NCBI RefSeq assembly: GCF_006547145.1
Contig: NZ_CP041244.1
Location: 1,736,001 to 1,800,000, forward strand
DNA: 64,000 nt
Direction: 5' to 3'
Source of the DNA: Actinomadura sp. WMMA1423
GTDB taxonomy: Bacteria > Actinomycetota > Actinomycetes > Streptosporangiales > Streptosporangiaceae
Below are positions 7,272 through 16,473 of this stretch, in pieces (position 1 is the first letter of the stretch; every line of letters starts with the position of its first letter). Below the pieces are notes generated by a model. That model had not been told where the DNA came from and searched no databases. It was given only the letters and a program-made list of their open reading frames with translations. The position numbers and the translations under genes are program-made.

Positions 7272-8679
7272 TCTCGGCCGCGGCCGGCCGGGCGGGGTTC
7301 TCCAGCTCGCTGAGGAACGCCTGGGCCCACCGGTCGACGTCGTGCTCGATGACGCGGCGGCGCATGGCGCGCATCCGCCGCGCCTGCTCGGCGGGCTCGG
7401 CGTTCAGCGCGGCCATCAGGGTGCCCTTCAGCCCGTCGATGTCGTAGGGGTTGACCTGGAAGGCGCCGCGCTTCAGCTCGGCGGCCGCCCCGGTGAACTC
7501 GCTGAGCACGAGCGCGCCCCGCAGGTCCTTGCGGCAGGCCACGTACTCCTTGGCGACAAGGTTCATGCCGTCGCGCAGCGGGGTCACCACCATCACGTCC
7601 GCCGCGAGGTACAGCGCGGTCAGCTCGGCGCGGCCATACGAGCTGTGCAGGTAATGGATGACCGGAAACCCGATCTCGCCGTGCTCCCCGTTGATCCGCC
7701 CGACGAGCTGCTCGATCTCCTCCCGGAGCAGCTGGTACTGCTCGACGCGCTCCCGGCTCGGCGTCGCGATCTGCACGAACACCGCCTGGCCGGGCTTGAT
7801 GTGGCCCTCCTGGACCAGCTCCCCGAACGCCTGGAGCCGCTGCGTGATGCCCTTGGTGTAGTCGAGCCGGTCGACGCCCAGCAGCACGGTCGCGTCGCCG
7901 AGGTCCGTGCGGATCTCCTGCGCCCGCTCCTGGACGTCCTCACGCCCGACCAGGTCGTTCAGCTCGCCCACGTCCACCGAGATGGGGAACGCGCGGGCCC
8001 GCACGACGCGGTCGTCCCAGAAGACGTCCTGCTTGTGGAAGCGGGCGTCCAGGAGCCGGCGGCAGAGCCGCACGAAGTTGGCCGCCGCGCCGGGGAGCTG
8101 GAAGCCGACCAGGTCGGCTCCTAGCAGCCCCTCCAGGATCCGCCGCCGCCACGGCAGCTGCCAGAACAGCTCCACCGGCGGGAAGGGGATGTGCAGGAAG
8201 AACCCGATGCGCAGGTCGGGACGCAGCTCGCGGAGCATCTGCGGGACGAGCTGGAGCTGGTAGTCCTGCACCCAGACCATGGCGTTCTTCGAAGCGACCT
8301 TCGCCGCCGCCTCGGCGAAGCGCCGGTTCACCCGGACGTAGGCGTCCCACATCGCCCGGTCGTAGACGGGCGTGGCGACGACGTCGTGGTAGAGCGGCCA
8401 CAGCGTGGCGTTCGAGAACCCCTCGTAGTAGAGCTCGACCTCCTGCGCGGACTGCGCGATGGGATGCAGCGACATGCCGTCCTCCTCGAACGGCTCCAGC
8501 TCCTCGTCCGGCGCGCCCGTCCAGCCGATCCACGTGCCATGCCTGCGCCTCATCACCGGCGCGATCGCGCTGACCAGCCCGCCCGGGCTGCGCCGCCAGC
8601 GCGGGACGCCGTCGGCTCCGACCTTCCGGTCCACCGGCAACCGGTTGGCCACCACAACGAACTCACTACCGCGCGACAC
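7249..8679 (-). CDS. otsA: Trehalose-6-phosphate synthase
   Basis: 476 residues, the usual length for a single-domain GT20 enzyme making trehalose-6-phosphate from UDP-glucose (or another NDP-glucose) and glucose-6-phosphate. Family motifs are [11 protein letters not shown] at the start, [56 protein letters not shown] and [13 protein letters not shown]. No otsB phosphatase gene lies beside it in this window. The start is GTG 8679. Trehalose is a compatible solute and, in spores, a reserve; the GH65/beta-phosphoglucomutase pair at 60.5-63.7 kb may recycle the sugar. Confidence 0.95.
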   Translation of the reverse strand: MSRGSEFVVVANRLPVDRKVGADGVPRWRRSPGGLVSAIAPVMRRRHGTWIGWTGAPDEELEPFEEDGMSLHPIAQSAQEVELYYEGFSNATLWPLYHDVVATPVYDRAMWDAYVRVNRRFAEAAAKVASKNAMVWVQDYQLQLVPQMLRELRPDLRIGFFLHIPFPPVELFWQLPWRRRILEGLLGADLVGFQLPGAAANFVRLCRRLLDARFHKQDVFWDDRVVRARAFPISVDVGELNDLVGREDVQERAQEIRTDLGDATVLLGVDRLDYTKGITQRLQAFGELVQEGHIKPGQAVFVQIATPSRERVEQYQLLREEIEQLVGRINGEHGEIGFPVIHYLHSSYGRAELTALYLAADVMVVTPLRDGMNLVAKEYVACRKDLRGALVLSEFTGAAAELKRGAFQVNPYDIDGLKGTLMAALNAEPAEQARRMRAMRRRVIEHDVDRWAQAFLSELENPARPAAAETTAVLEG

Positions 8680-8978
8680 TCTGCGACCCGCCTCTCCAGG
8701 GAACTCTCAGCGCTCACTCATGCCCAGAAACGGTCAACGGGAACATCTTGTCACTTCGACGCAAAGGACCCGAGGCCCGCAAAGGGGGATGTCAGGCGGC
8801 CGGGGCGGCGCAGACCGAGGATTGGAGCGGGCCATATTCCTTTCCCGGCTGGTGACCGCTGTTGACGCACCAGTCACACGGCCCGGCACGGCGGCGCGGA
8901 AAGTTACCTAGATCACAGTCGCGCCGGTGCGGCTAACGTGCTCGGAAGGCGCTGACCACCACGTGACGGAGGCACCTC
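8680..8978. promoter_or_regulatory. Divergent promoter region of otsA and the FAD oxidase gene
   Basis: About 300 bases between divergent starts with no coding evidence. A short inverted repeat CTGGTG-N13-CACCAG lies near 8848-8872, and GGAGG sits 7 bases before the FAD oxidase ATG. I see no promoter I would defend in detail. Confidence 0.35.
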
Positions 8979-10076
8979 ATGCGCGACTTCGGGGGCATCG
9001 TCGAACGCTCGCCCGCGCGGACCGTCCGGCCGGCCACGGCGCGGGAGGCCGCGGCGGCGGTCCGCGAGGCCGCCGCGCACGGCCTCGAAGCGGTGCCGCG
9101 GGGCCTCGGGCACTCCACCTACGGGCAGTCGCTGACCTCGGGCGTGTCGCTCGACCTGAGCGGGCTCGCGGGCGTGCATGAGGTCCGCCCCGACCGCGCG
9201 GTGGTCGGGGCCGGGACGAGCTGGCGCGCGGTCCTCGCCGCGACCCTGCCGCTCGGGCTGACCCCGCCCGTCCTGACCGACCACCTCGACGTCACCGTCG
9301 GCGGGACGATCTCCGCGGCCGGCGTCGGCGGGACGTCCCACCGGTACGGGACGCAGGCCGACAACGTCCTCGCCCTGGACGTGGTCGTGGACGGGGAGCC
9401 CGTCGCCTGCTCCTCGTCCGTCCGCCCGGACGTCTTCGACAGGGTCCGCGGCGGGCTGGGCCGGCACGGCGTGATCACCGGGGCTACCCTGCGGCTCGTC
9501 CCGGCGCCCGAGCGGGTGCTGTCCTGCACGGTCCCGTGCCGGGACGCCGCCGACCTCCTGCGCGTCCAGCGCGAGACCCGGGCCGAGCACGTCTCGGGCC
9601 AGGTCAAGCCCTCCGAGACCGGCTGGGCGTACGAGGCCAAGGCCGTCCTGTACGGGCCGGGCGAACCGCCTCCCGGCACGACCGAGACCGAGGAACTCCC
9701 CTACGCCGACTTCGCCGACCGGCTGCGTCCCGACGTGGCCGAGCTGGTCGCGCTCGGCGAGTGGGCGCGCCCGCACCCGTGGGGCATGGTCCTGCTGCCC
9801 GGCTCCGCGGCCGCGGCGGTGATCGGGGCGACGGTCGCCGAGATGACCCCGGCGGACCTCGGCCTCGGCGTGGTCCTCGTCAAGGCGCTGCGGGTGGACC
9901 GCGTCCCGATGCTGGCGGCGCCTGACGATCCCGTCCTGTTCAGCGTGCTGCGCACCGCCTCCCCGGGCTGCGCGTCCGTCGCGGAGATGCTCGAAGCCAA
10001 CCGGACCCTGCTCACCCGCGCCGAAGCGGTCGGCGGCGTCCGCTACGCCGTCGACTCCGTCCCGCCCGCGGGGTAG
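8979..10076 (+). CDS. FAD-binding oxidase (PCMH/cytokinin-dehydrogenase-like), C-terminus apparently truncated
   Basis: 365 residues. The N-terminal half is a PCMH-type FAD-binding domain: PRGLGHSTYGQSL is the pyrophosphate loop (His106-type covalent flavin site in relatives), followed by GVSLDLSGL and VGAGTSWRAVL, then TVGGTISAAGVGGTSHRYG. Overall it resembles cytokinin-dehydrogenase-like oxidases, which normally end with a segment like DW..HFG..W and a GQGIF tail. Here a TAG at 10074 stops the frame after GVRYAVDSVPPAG, and the codons straight after read A-D-W-N-A before similarity ends. About 50 residues therefore seem lost, and activity is doubtful. ATG 8979 follows GGAGG. Confidence 0.75.
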   Translation: MRDFGGIVERSPARTVRPATAREAAAAVREAAAHGLEAVPRGLGHSTYGQSLTSGVSLDLSGLAGVHEVRPDRAVVGAGTSWRAVLAATLPLGLTPPVLTDHLDVTVGGTISAAGVGGTSHRYGTQADNVLALDVVVDGEPVACSSSVRPDVFDRVRGGLGRHGVITGATLRLVPAPERVLSCTVPCRDAADLLRVQRETRAEHVSGQVKPSETGWAYEAKAVLYGPGEPPPGTTETEELPYADFADRLRPDVAELVALGEWARPHPWGMVLLPGSAAAAVIGATVAEMTPADLGLGVVLVKALRVDRVPMLAAPDDPVLFSVLRTASPGCASVAEMLEANRTLLTRAEAVGGVRYAVDSVPPAG

Positions 10077-10126
10077 GCGGACTGGAACGCCAGACGCCGG
10101 CCGCCCCCGAGGCGGGCTGGGAGCGC

Positions 10127-10645
10127 CTACTGCGCCAGGGCGATGACCTCGGCGCCGGGGAGGCCGGTCAGGGCCTTGCCGGGGAGGAGGAGCTTGGATC
10201 TGCGCAGACCGCTGCCGATGACGACCCGCGGTGCGGCGGCGACGGCCTCGTCCACAAGGATCGGCCAGCCCTCGGGGAGGCCGACCGGGGTGATACCGCC
10301 GTACTCCATGCCGGTCAGGGACGTGGCGTCGGCCATCGGCGCGAAGGAGACCTTCCGGGCGCCCAGGTGCTTGCGGACCACGCCGTTCACGTCCGCGCGG
10401 CCGGTCGCGAGGACCATGCAGGCGGCGTGGGCGACCTCGCCGCCGCGCTTGGCGGCCACGACCACGCAGTTGGCGCTGATGTCGAGGGGGACGCCGTAGC
10501 GCTCGCAGAACGCCGCCGTGTCGGCGAGGTCCGGGTCGATCTCGGCGGCCTCCGCGCCGGTCAGGCCGCCTATCGCCGCGGCCACCGGATCCGCCAGCAG
10601 GTCGCGCCGTTCGTTCGCCGGTCCCCAGTCGAGCGTGCCGACCAT
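10127..10645 (-). CDS. YbaK/EbsC-family aminoacyl-tRNA deacylase
   Basis: 172 residues with the YbaK fold sequence: ISANCVVVAAKRGGEVAHAACMVLATGRADVNGVVRKHLGARKVSFA, then SLTGMEYGGITPVGLPEGWPILVDEAV and the C-terminal GSGLRRSKLLLPGKAL. Family members hydrolyse mischarged aminoacyl-tRNAs such as Cys-tRNA(Pro) or Ala-tRNA(Pro). The conserved lysine of RKHLGARK is present. The ATG at 10645 is chosen over the much longer open frame because AGAGGGGG lies 7 bases upstream; upstream codons are antisense to the GntR gene. It is divergent from that regulator. Confidence 0.85.
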   Translation of the reverse strand: MVGTLDWGPANERRDLLADPVAAAIGGLTGAEAAEIDPDLADTAAFCERYGVPLDISANCVVVAAKRGGEVAHAACMVLATGRADVNGVVRKHLGARKVSFAPMADATSLTGMEYGGITPVGLPEGWPILVDEAVAAAPRVVIGSGLRRSKLLLPGKALTGLPGAEVIALAQ

Positions 10646-10677
10646 GTTCCGCCCCCTCTCGTGACGCCACCCACCCT

Positions 10678-10699
10678 GCCATGGCCTTGACGCCATGGC
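10678..10699. promoter_or_regulatory. Paired GCCATGGC elements, candidate GntR operator
   Basis: Two copies of the self-complementary octamer GCCATGGC (10678-10685 and 10692-10699), six bases apart, in the gap between the divergent YbaK and GntR genes. The binder is inferred to be the GntR/FadR protein. Confidence 0.4.
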
Positions 10700-10747
10700 G
10701 GCGCGCGTGGTCCAGTGGCTCATCCACTCATCCTCTGGAGGTTGCCG

Positions 10748-11440
10748 GTGCCGTCCTCCCCGATCCCCCGCGACACCGTCGTCGACGCCCTCGTCGACCG
10801 GCTGCGCGACGACGTGCTGAGCGGCCGCTACCCGCCCGGCTCCTACCTGCCGCCGGAGCGCGACCTCGCCGCCGGCTACGAGGTCACCCGGACGTCGCTG
10901 AAGCACGCCATCGTCCGGCTGGCGCAGGCCGGGCTGCTGGAGACGCGGCACGGCGTCGGGACGCGGGTCCGCGACTACGAGCGGCTGGGCGGGCCCGAGC
11001 TGCTGCCGATGCTGGTCAGCACGGTCGGGGCCGCCTGGATGGCGGAGATCTTCGAGGTGCGCCGGGAGGTCGGCGCGCAGGTCGCGGCCAAGGCGGCGGT
11101 CCACGCGACCGGCGAGCAGCGGGAGCGGCTGCGGGAGCTGGCCGCGCGGGTGCGCGACGCCGCCGGAGGCGAGGAGGCGCAGCTCGCCGAGTGCGAGGTC
11201 CACCGGGTCGTCGCCGCGGCCACCGGCAACCGCGTCTACGGGTTCATGGTCAACGCCCTGCTGAACGCCTACCTCGCCGTCCGGGAGGGCTTCACGCACG
11301 CGTTCGCCGACCCGCCGGCCGCCGCCGACCGGCTCGCACCCCTGATCGACGCCCTGTGCGAGGGCGACGCCGCGCGGGCGCGCGCGGCGGCGGGCGCGTA
11401 CTTCGCCGAGACCGAGTCGATCATGCGGGGTGAGCGGTGA
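10748..11440 (+). CDS. GntR-family (FadR subfamily) transcriptional regulator
   Basis: 230 residues: an N-terminal winged helix (DALVDRLRDDVLSGRYPPGSYLPPERDLAAGYEVTRTSLKHAIVRLAQAGLLETRHGVGTRV) and an all-helical FCD-type effector domain with AEIFEVRREVGAQVA and the conserved CEVHRVVAAATGN metal/ligand region. Translation from GTG 10748 fits GGAGG 6 bases upstream. Its stop overlaps the start of the next gene (GTGA), so it heads a three-gene operon with the lipocalin-like protein and the GMC oxidoreductase and probably regulates it in response to the substrate or product of that enzyme. Confidence 0.9.
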   Translation: MPSSPIPRDTVVDALVDRLRDDVLSGRYPPGSYLPPERDLAAGYEVTRTSLKHAIVRLAQAGLLETRHGVGTRVRDYERLGGPELLPMLVSTVGAAWMAEIFEVRREVGAQVAAKAAVHATGEQRERLRELAARVRDAAGGEEAQLAECEVHRVVAAATGNRVYGFMVNALLNAYLAVREGFTHAFADPPAAADRLAPLIDALCEGDAARARAAAGAYFAETESIMRGER

Positions 11441-12822
11441 GCGCGCGGCGCACGGTGTTCGGCGAGGTGATGGAGGGGACGCTGCGGCTCGCCGGGGAGG
11501 ACCGCGAGCGTCCGATGCGGCTGGAGCTCGCCGCCGACCTGCCGGGCGTCCTGCGCCCCTGGGGAGACGCGGAGGGGGCGCTCACCGGACGCGTCCACGT
11601 GCCGGACTGGGCGGACGACCCCGCGGCGGCCGGGCGGCTGCGGGTGGCGCCGATCGCGGCGCGCCGGATCCGCTACACCCTCGCCTTCACCTCCGGCGAC
11701 GGGCGGCGGCTGCGCCTGGACGGCTGGAAGACCATCACCCCGCGGCGGCCCGTCCGGTCGATGACGCTCCTGCCGCTCACGGTGACCGACGAGGAAGGGG
11801 CCGTGGTGGGCGAGGCGCGGCTGCGCTTCCACCTGCGCCGCGACCTCGCCCGGTTCCTCGGCGGCTTCCGGTTCCCCGGGCCCGACCCGATGCGGTCGCG
11901 CTGGCGCGGCCAGGCCGGGCGGCTGGAGGTCTGGTACACGACGCTGACCGACCCGGCGACCGGAACCGGCGTCTGGATCCACCACGAGCTCGTCGCGCCG
12001 GACAGGGACGGGCGGGACGGGGGCGGGGCGCGGGCGCACGGCTGGGCCGCGGTCTTCCCGCCCGGAGAGGCGCCGGTGCTGGCTCGGTTCGGCCCGCGGG
12101 AGTGGAGCCCCCCGGAGGACGCGGGGTTCGCCGCCGGGCCCGTCGTGCAGGCCGGCGACCGGCTCGCGGGCACCGCCGGGGACGTCACCTGGGACCTGCG
12201 CGAGACCGGCGGCGGACCGCCCCTCTACACGTTCCCGCGCTGGGCGTGGGAGTCGGAGCTGCTGCCGGCCGCGCAGATCGTCCCGAGGCCGGACGCGAGG
12301 TACGACGGCGTGGTCCGCTTCGGCGACCGCGCCCTCGAACTGGAGGCCGCGCCCGGCGCGTCCGCCCGGATCTACGGGCACGGGAACGCGCGACGCTGGG
12401 CGTGGCTGCACGCCGACCTCGGCGGCGGGGACGTGTGCGAGATCGTGGCGGCGGTCTCGACGCGGCCGGGGATGAACCGGCTCCCGCCGCTGCCGTTCCT
12501 CCGGCTCCGGGTGGACGGCGCGGACCTCGCCTCCGGCGACCCGCTGCTCGCGGCGCTGCGGCTGCGCGCCGACATCGGCCTGCCCGTCTGGACGGTCCAG
12601 GGCCGCCTCGGCGACCGGGCCGTCCACGTGCGGGTGGCGCTGCCGCCCGGGGAGACCGTCTCGGTCGACTACGCCGACCCGGACGGCGCGCCGGCCGTCT
12701 GCCACAACTCCGAGCGCGCCGACGTCCGGATCGTCCTGGCCCGGCGGGCGGGGCGCGGCTGGGAGACCGAGCGCGAGTGGCGGCTCGACGGCACCGGGCA
12801 CGCGGAGGTGGGGCTGCGATGA
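11437..12822 (+). CDS. Hypothetical protein coupled to GMC oxidoreductase
   Basis: 461 residues. The first 180 or so (FGEVMEGTL, RIRYTLAFTSGDGRRLRLDGWK, RLRFHLRRDLARFLGGFR) match, from memory, a beta-rich domain found fused to or beside cholesterol-oxidase-like GMC enzymes and alpha/beta hydrolases. The second half (RIYGHGNARRWAWLHADLGGGDVCEIVAAVS) resembles the AttH/CrtC-like lipocalin-type domain of lipid-handling enzymes. A role in presenting or modifying a hydrophobic substrate for the GMC enzyme is inferred. It overlaps its neighbours by 4 bases at both ends, so tight translational coupling is evident. No signal peptide is visible. Confidence 0.75.
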   Translation: MSARRTVFGEVMEGTLRLAGEDRERPMRLELAADLPGVLRPWGDAEGALTGRVHVPDWADDPAAAGRLRVAPIAARRIRYTLAFTSGDGRRLRLDGWKTITPRRPVRSMTLLPLTVTDEEGAVVGEARLRFHLRRDLARFLGGFRFPGPDPMRSRWRGQAGRLEVWYTTLTDPATGTGVWIHHELVAPDRDGRDGGGARAHGWAAVFPPGEAPVLARFGPREWSPPEDAGFAAGPVVQAGDRLAGTAGDVTWDLRETGGGPPLYTFPRWAWESELLPAAQIVPRPDARYDGVVRFGDRALELEAAPGASARIYGHGNARRWAWLHADLGGGDVCEIVAAVSTRPGMNRLPPLPFLRLRVDGADLASGDPLLAALRLRADIGLPVWTVQGRLGDRAVHVRVALPPGETVSVDYADPDGAPAVCHNSERADVRIVLARRAGRGWETEREWRLDGTGHAEVGLR

Positions 12823-14624
12823 GCGCGATGACCGGAGCGGTCGCGGCGCTGCTCGGCATCGAGGACGCCGGCGACGTGGCCCGCGTCTCGGCCCGCGCGG
12901 AGGCCATCGGCCGGGCGATGCCGGCGCCCGCACGGCTCGGGCTGCGCGCCGGGGCGGGCACGCTGGACGCGCTCTCCCGGCTCGCCACCGGGCACCCGCT
13001 GGACGGCCTGGACGCCGACCGCCGGGACGCGTTCTGCGCCCTGCTGACCTCCCGCGAGCCGGCGGCCCGGCTCGTGGAGGCGCTGAAGATCCCCCTGCTG
13101 CTGGCCGCCGGCACCGAGCTGCTGCCGCTCCCCCGGGCCGCCGGCGACCCCCGTCCCGACGCGCCGCTCGACTGCACGCCGTCGGGCGGCTGGCCCGCGT
13201 GCTCGACCGCCGACGCGGTCGTGGTCGGGTCGGGCGCGGGCGGCGCGATGGCGGCGCGGACCCTCGCCCGGCGCGGCATGTCGGTGGTCGTCCTGGAGGA
13301 GGGGCGGCGGTTCACGGTCGCCGAGTTCCGCGAGCGCCCCCCGCTCGACCGCTTCCTCGACCTGTACCGGGACGGCGGCTCCACCGTCGCGCTCGGGCGC
13401 CCGCCCGTGCTGCTGCCCCAGGGCAGGGCCGTCGGCGGGACGACCGTGGTCAACAGCGGCACCTGCTACCGGACGCCGGACCGCGTCCTTCGGCGGTGGG
13501 CGGGGCTCGGCGTCCCGGTCGAGGCCTTCGGCGACCGGCTCGACGAGGTCGAGGCCACGCTGAGGGTCGCGCGGCAGCCGCTCGGGCCCCTCGGCCGCAA
13601 CGGGCTCCTCGCCCTGGAGGGCGCGCAGCGGCTCGGCTGGCGCGCGGGCCCGCTGCGCCGCAACGCGCCCGACTGCGTGGGCAGCGGGCAGTGCGCCGCC
13701 GGCTGCCCGCACAACGCGAAGTACGGCGTCCACCTGAACGCGCTCCCCCAGGCATGCGAGGCGGGAGCGCGGATCGTCTCGCAGGCCCGGGTCGACCGGA
13801 TCCTCGTCGAGCGCGGCACCGCCACCGGCGTGCGCGCGCGCCGCCCCGACGGCACGGTCTTCGAGATCCTCTCGCCGCGGGTCGTCGTCGCGGCCGGTGC
13901 CACGGAGACGCCCCTGCTCCTGCGGCGGTCCGGGCTCGGCGGGCACCCCGAGGTGGGGCGCGGCATGGCCGTGCACCCCGCGACGAACATCGCCGGGCGC
14001 TTCGCCGAGCCGGTCGTGTCGTGGTCTGGGGTGATGCAGAGCGTCGGCGTCGAGGAGCTGCACGGCGACGGGATCCTCATCGAGGCCACGGCGAGCCCGC
14101 CCGGCATGAGCTCGTTCCCGCTGCCGGGCTCGGGGCGGGCGCTGCGCCGCGCGCTGGAGGGCGCCGACCGCCTCGCCGTGCTCGGCGCGATGATCGCCGA
14201 CGCGCCGTCCGGCCGCGTGCACGGCGCCCGGCACCGCGCGATCGTCCGCTACGACCTGGCGCGGGAGGACGCGGCCCGGCTGCGGCGGGCCCTCGTCGCG
14301 ATGGGCCGGATCCTGTTCGCGGCGGGCGCCGAGGAGGTCCTCACCGGCCTGCCCCGCCACCCGGTGGCCCGCGACGAGGCCGAGCTCACCCGCGCCGCGG
14401 CGATGGCGCCCGCCGGCGACCTGCACCTCGCCGGGTTCCACCCGACCGGGACGGTGAAGTCGGGCGCCGACGCGGCGAGGGCGCCGGTGGACCCGTCCGG
14501 GCGGCTGCGGGGCGTGCGCGGCGTGCACGTCGCCGACGCGTCGGTGCTGCCGACCTGCCCCGAGGTGAACCCGCAGCTCACCGTCATGGCGATGGCGCTG
14601 CGGATCGCCGAGGGGATCGAGTAG
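12819..14624 (+). CDS. GMC-family FAD-dependent oxidoreductase
   Basis: 601 residues. An N-terminal helical extension of about 130 residues precedes the FAD dinucleotide motif AVVVGSGAGGAMAARTLARRGMSVVVLEEG (GSGAGG at 137-142), then GRAVGGTTVVNSGTCYR, the cysteine-rich CVGSGQCAAGCPHNAK, GATETPLLLRRSGLG, and the C-terminal HPTGTVKSG ... VADASVLPTCPEVNPQLTVMAMALR. This is the long-chain-alcohol or sterol-oxidase branch of GMC enzymes. The ATG overlaps the upstream stop (ATGA). With the GntR regulator and the lipocalin-like protein it probably oxidises a hydrophobic alcohol. Confidence 0.88.
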   Translation: MSAMTGAVAALLGIEDAGDVARVSARAEAIGRAMPAPARLGLRAGAGTLDALSRLATGHPLDGLDADRRDAFCALLTSREPAARLVEALKIPLLLAAGTELLPLPRAAGDPRPDAPLDCTPSGGWPACSTADAVVVGSGAGGAMAARTLARRGMSVVVLEEGRRFTVAEFRERPPLDRFLDLYRDGGSTVALGRPPVLLPQGRAVGGTTVVNSGTCYRTPDRVLRRWAGLGVPVEAFGDRLDEVEATLRVARQPLGPLGRNGLLALEGAQRLGWRAGPLRRNAPDCVGSGQCAAGCPHNAKYGVHLNALPQACEAGARIVSQARVDRILVERGTATGVRARRPDGTVFEILSPRVVVAAGATETPLLLRRSGLGGHPEVGRGMAVHPATNIAGRFAEPVVSWSGVMQSVGVEELHGDGILIEATASPPGMSSFPLPGSGRALRRALEGADRLAVLGAMIADAPSGRVHGARHRAIVRYDLAREDAARLRRALVAMGRILFAAGAEEVLTGLPRHPVARDEAELTRAAAMAPAGDLHLAGFHPTGTVKSGADAARAPVDPSGRLRGVRGVHVADASVLPTCPEVNPQLTVMAMALRIAEGIE

Positions 14625-14641
14625 GCCGCCCCGCGCCCCGG

Positions 14642-15289
14642 TCAGGAGCCGAGGTAGCGCAGGACGGCGAGGACGCGGCGGCTGTACCCGGTCGCCTGCG
14701 ACAGGTCGAGCTTGTCGAAGATCGCGTTGACGTGCTTCTCGACGGCGCTCTGCGAGATGTGCAGGTGGGCGGCGATCGAGGCGTTGGTGTGCCCCTGCGC
14801 CATCGTGTCGAGGACGTCCCGCTCGCGCGGGGTGAGGCGCGCCAGCGGGTCGTCCCGGGCGCCGTGCGCGGCCAGCAGCCGGCGCACCACCTCCGGGTCG
14901 AAGGCGGCGCCGCCCGCGCCGACGCGCTCCAGGGCGTCGAGGAACTCGTCGACCTGCGCGACCCGGTCCTTCAGCAGGTAGCCGACCCCGGCGGTGTCCG
15001 CGGTGATCAGTTCGGTGGCGTAGCGCTTCTCCACGTACTGCGAGAGGACGAGCACGGCGACGTCCGGCCAGCGCCGCCGGATCTCCAGCGCGGCGCGCAG
15101 GCCCTCGTCGGTGTGGGTCGGCGGCATCCTGACGTCCACCACCACGACGTCGGGCGGGCCCTCGGCCACCGCTGCGATCAGGGCGTCGCCGTCGCCGACG
15201 GCCGCCTCCACCCGGTGGCCCTCCTCCGCGAGCAGCCGGACCAGCCCCTCGCGCAGGAGCGTGGAGTCCTCGGCGAGCATCACCCGCAC
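14642..15289 (-). CDS. NarL/LuxR-family response regulator
   Basis: 215 residues: receiver domain with acidic pair AED near the start, phospho-acceptor D52 in VVVDVRMP, and a C-terminal LuxR helix-turn-helix (LTPRERDVLDTMAQGHTNASIAAHLHISQSAVEKHVNAIFDKL). GTG 15289 gives the canonical VRVMLAEDSTLLREGL start and overlaps the histidine kinase stop by 10 bases. It is the partner of the kinase at 15280-16473 in a DesK/NarX-type two-component system. Confidence 0.92.
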   Translation of the reverse strand: MRVMLAEDSTLLREGLVRLLAEEGHRVEAAVGDGDALIAAVAEGPPDVVVVDVRMPPTHTDEGLRAALEIRRRWPDVAVLVLSQYVEKRYATELITADTAGVGYLLKDRVAQVDEFLDALERVGAGGAAFDPEVVRRLLAAHGARDDPLARLTPRERDVLDTMAQGHTNASIAAHLHISQSAVEKHVNAIFDKLDLSQATGYSRRVLAVLRYLGS

Positions 15290-16473
15290 GGCAGCTCCGC
15301 GGTGATCACGGTGGGGCCGCCGCGCGGGCTGTCCACGGAGAACGTCCCGTCCAGCGCGGCGACCCGGCGGGCCAGCCCGGCGAGGCCGCCGCCCGCGGGG
15401 TCGGCTCCCCCGTTCCCGTCGTCGCGGATGCGCACACCGATCATTGTCGCCGATCCCGCGCGGTGCCGGCGGAGGACGGCCACCCGCACCGACGCGGCGC
15501 CGGAGTGCTTCGCGGCGTTCGTGACGGCCTCGCACACGACGAAGTAGGCGGCGGTCTCGACCGCGTGCGGGACCCGGTCCGGGACGTCGTAGTCGATCTC
15601 CACCGGCAGGGCGGACCGCTCGGCCACCGTCTCCAGGGCCGCCCGCAGCCCTTCCCCGTCCAGCGCGGCGGGGTAGACCCGCCAGGTGACCTCCCGCAGG
15701 TCGGCCAGCGCCCGCTGCGACTCCTCGTGCGCCTGCCTCAGCAGCTCCGACGCCCGTTCCCCGTCGCCCGCGCGGCGGGCCCGGCCGATCAGCATGCCGA
15801 GCGCCACGAGCCGCTGCTGGACGCCGTCGTGCAGGTCCCGCTCGATGCGGCGGCGCTCGTCGTCCACCGCGTCCACCACCTGCGCCCGCGTGACCGACAG
15901 CTGCGCGATGCGGCGCTCGTACTCCTCCAGCGGGCTCGGCCCCAGGCACCGCCTGGCCACGCTCCGCTCCATCACCGCGACCCCGACCAGGCCCTGGACG
16001 GCGAGGAAGAGCAGGACCACGCCCGCGACCGCGGTGTAGAGGACGATCCACCAGCTCGGCGGGATGCCGTCCAGGTGGTCGCCGGTGATCCACCAGCCGA
16101 CCGCGAGGCGCACCGCGACCGCCGCGCCGTAGGCGACCAGCAGCAGGATCACTCCGCCGAGCAGCCCCACCGGAACCCGCAGCACCAGGTACGCGAGCGC
16201 CTTCAGCGGCCCGTAGCGGACGGCCCGGCCCTCGCCGAGGAACGCCCTGAGCCTCCACAGCTCCAGCTCGGCCAGGAGTTCGGCGCCGTCCGCGACCGCC
16301 GCGGGGACCTTGCGGCGCCCGCGCGAGAACGCCATCGAGTAGGCCATCAGGAGGGCCGCCACCGCCAGCAGCACCAGCTCCGCTCCGGCGGTGGCCGCGC
16401 CGAGCAGCAGGCCGACCGCGGCCCGCGCCACCGCGCGCGGGCCGCCGCGCCGCACCTCAGAAGTCGCGATCAC
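15280..16473 (-). CDS. Sensor histidine kinase with N-terminal membrane sensor domain
   Basis: 397 residues. Four hydrophobic segments (about 20-48, 90-125 and 140-168) make the 'putative sensor' domain usual in actinobacterial NarL-type kinases. A HisKA_3 dimerisation helix with phospho-acceptor H215 in ERDLHDGVQQRLVALGM follows, then an HATPase domain with CEAVTNAAKHS and GGGLAGLARRVAALDG. GTG 16473 overlaps the end of the dedA gene by 17 bases, so DedA, kinase and regulator are one operon. The signal is unknown; the link to DedA suggests an envelope signal. Confidence 0.9.
   Translation of the reverse strand: MIATSEVRRGGPRAVARAAVGLLLGAATAGAELVLLAVAALLMAYSMAFSRGRRKVPAAVADGAELLAELELWRLRAFLGEGRAVRYGPLKALAYLVLRVPVGLLGGVILLLVAYGAAVAVRLAVGWWITGDHLDGIPPSWWIVLYTAVAGVVLLFLAVQGLVGVAVMERSVARRCLGPSPLEEYERRIAQLSVTRAQVVDAVDDERRRIERDLHDGVQQRLVALGMLIGRARRAGDGERASELLRQAHEESQRALADLREVTWRVYPAALDGEGLRAALETVAERSALPVEIDYDVPDRVPHAVETAAYFVVCEAVTNAAKHSGAASVRVAVLRRHRAGSATMIGVRIRDDGNGGADPAGGGLAGLARRVAALDGTFSVDSPRGGPTVITAELPCG

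Noticed and set aside
10127-11299. 390-codon version of the YbaK protein
   Set aside because: The extra N-terminal 218 codons lie antisense to the GntR gene and read as Arg/Pro-rich shadow; a clear Shine-Dalgarno sets the start at 10645.
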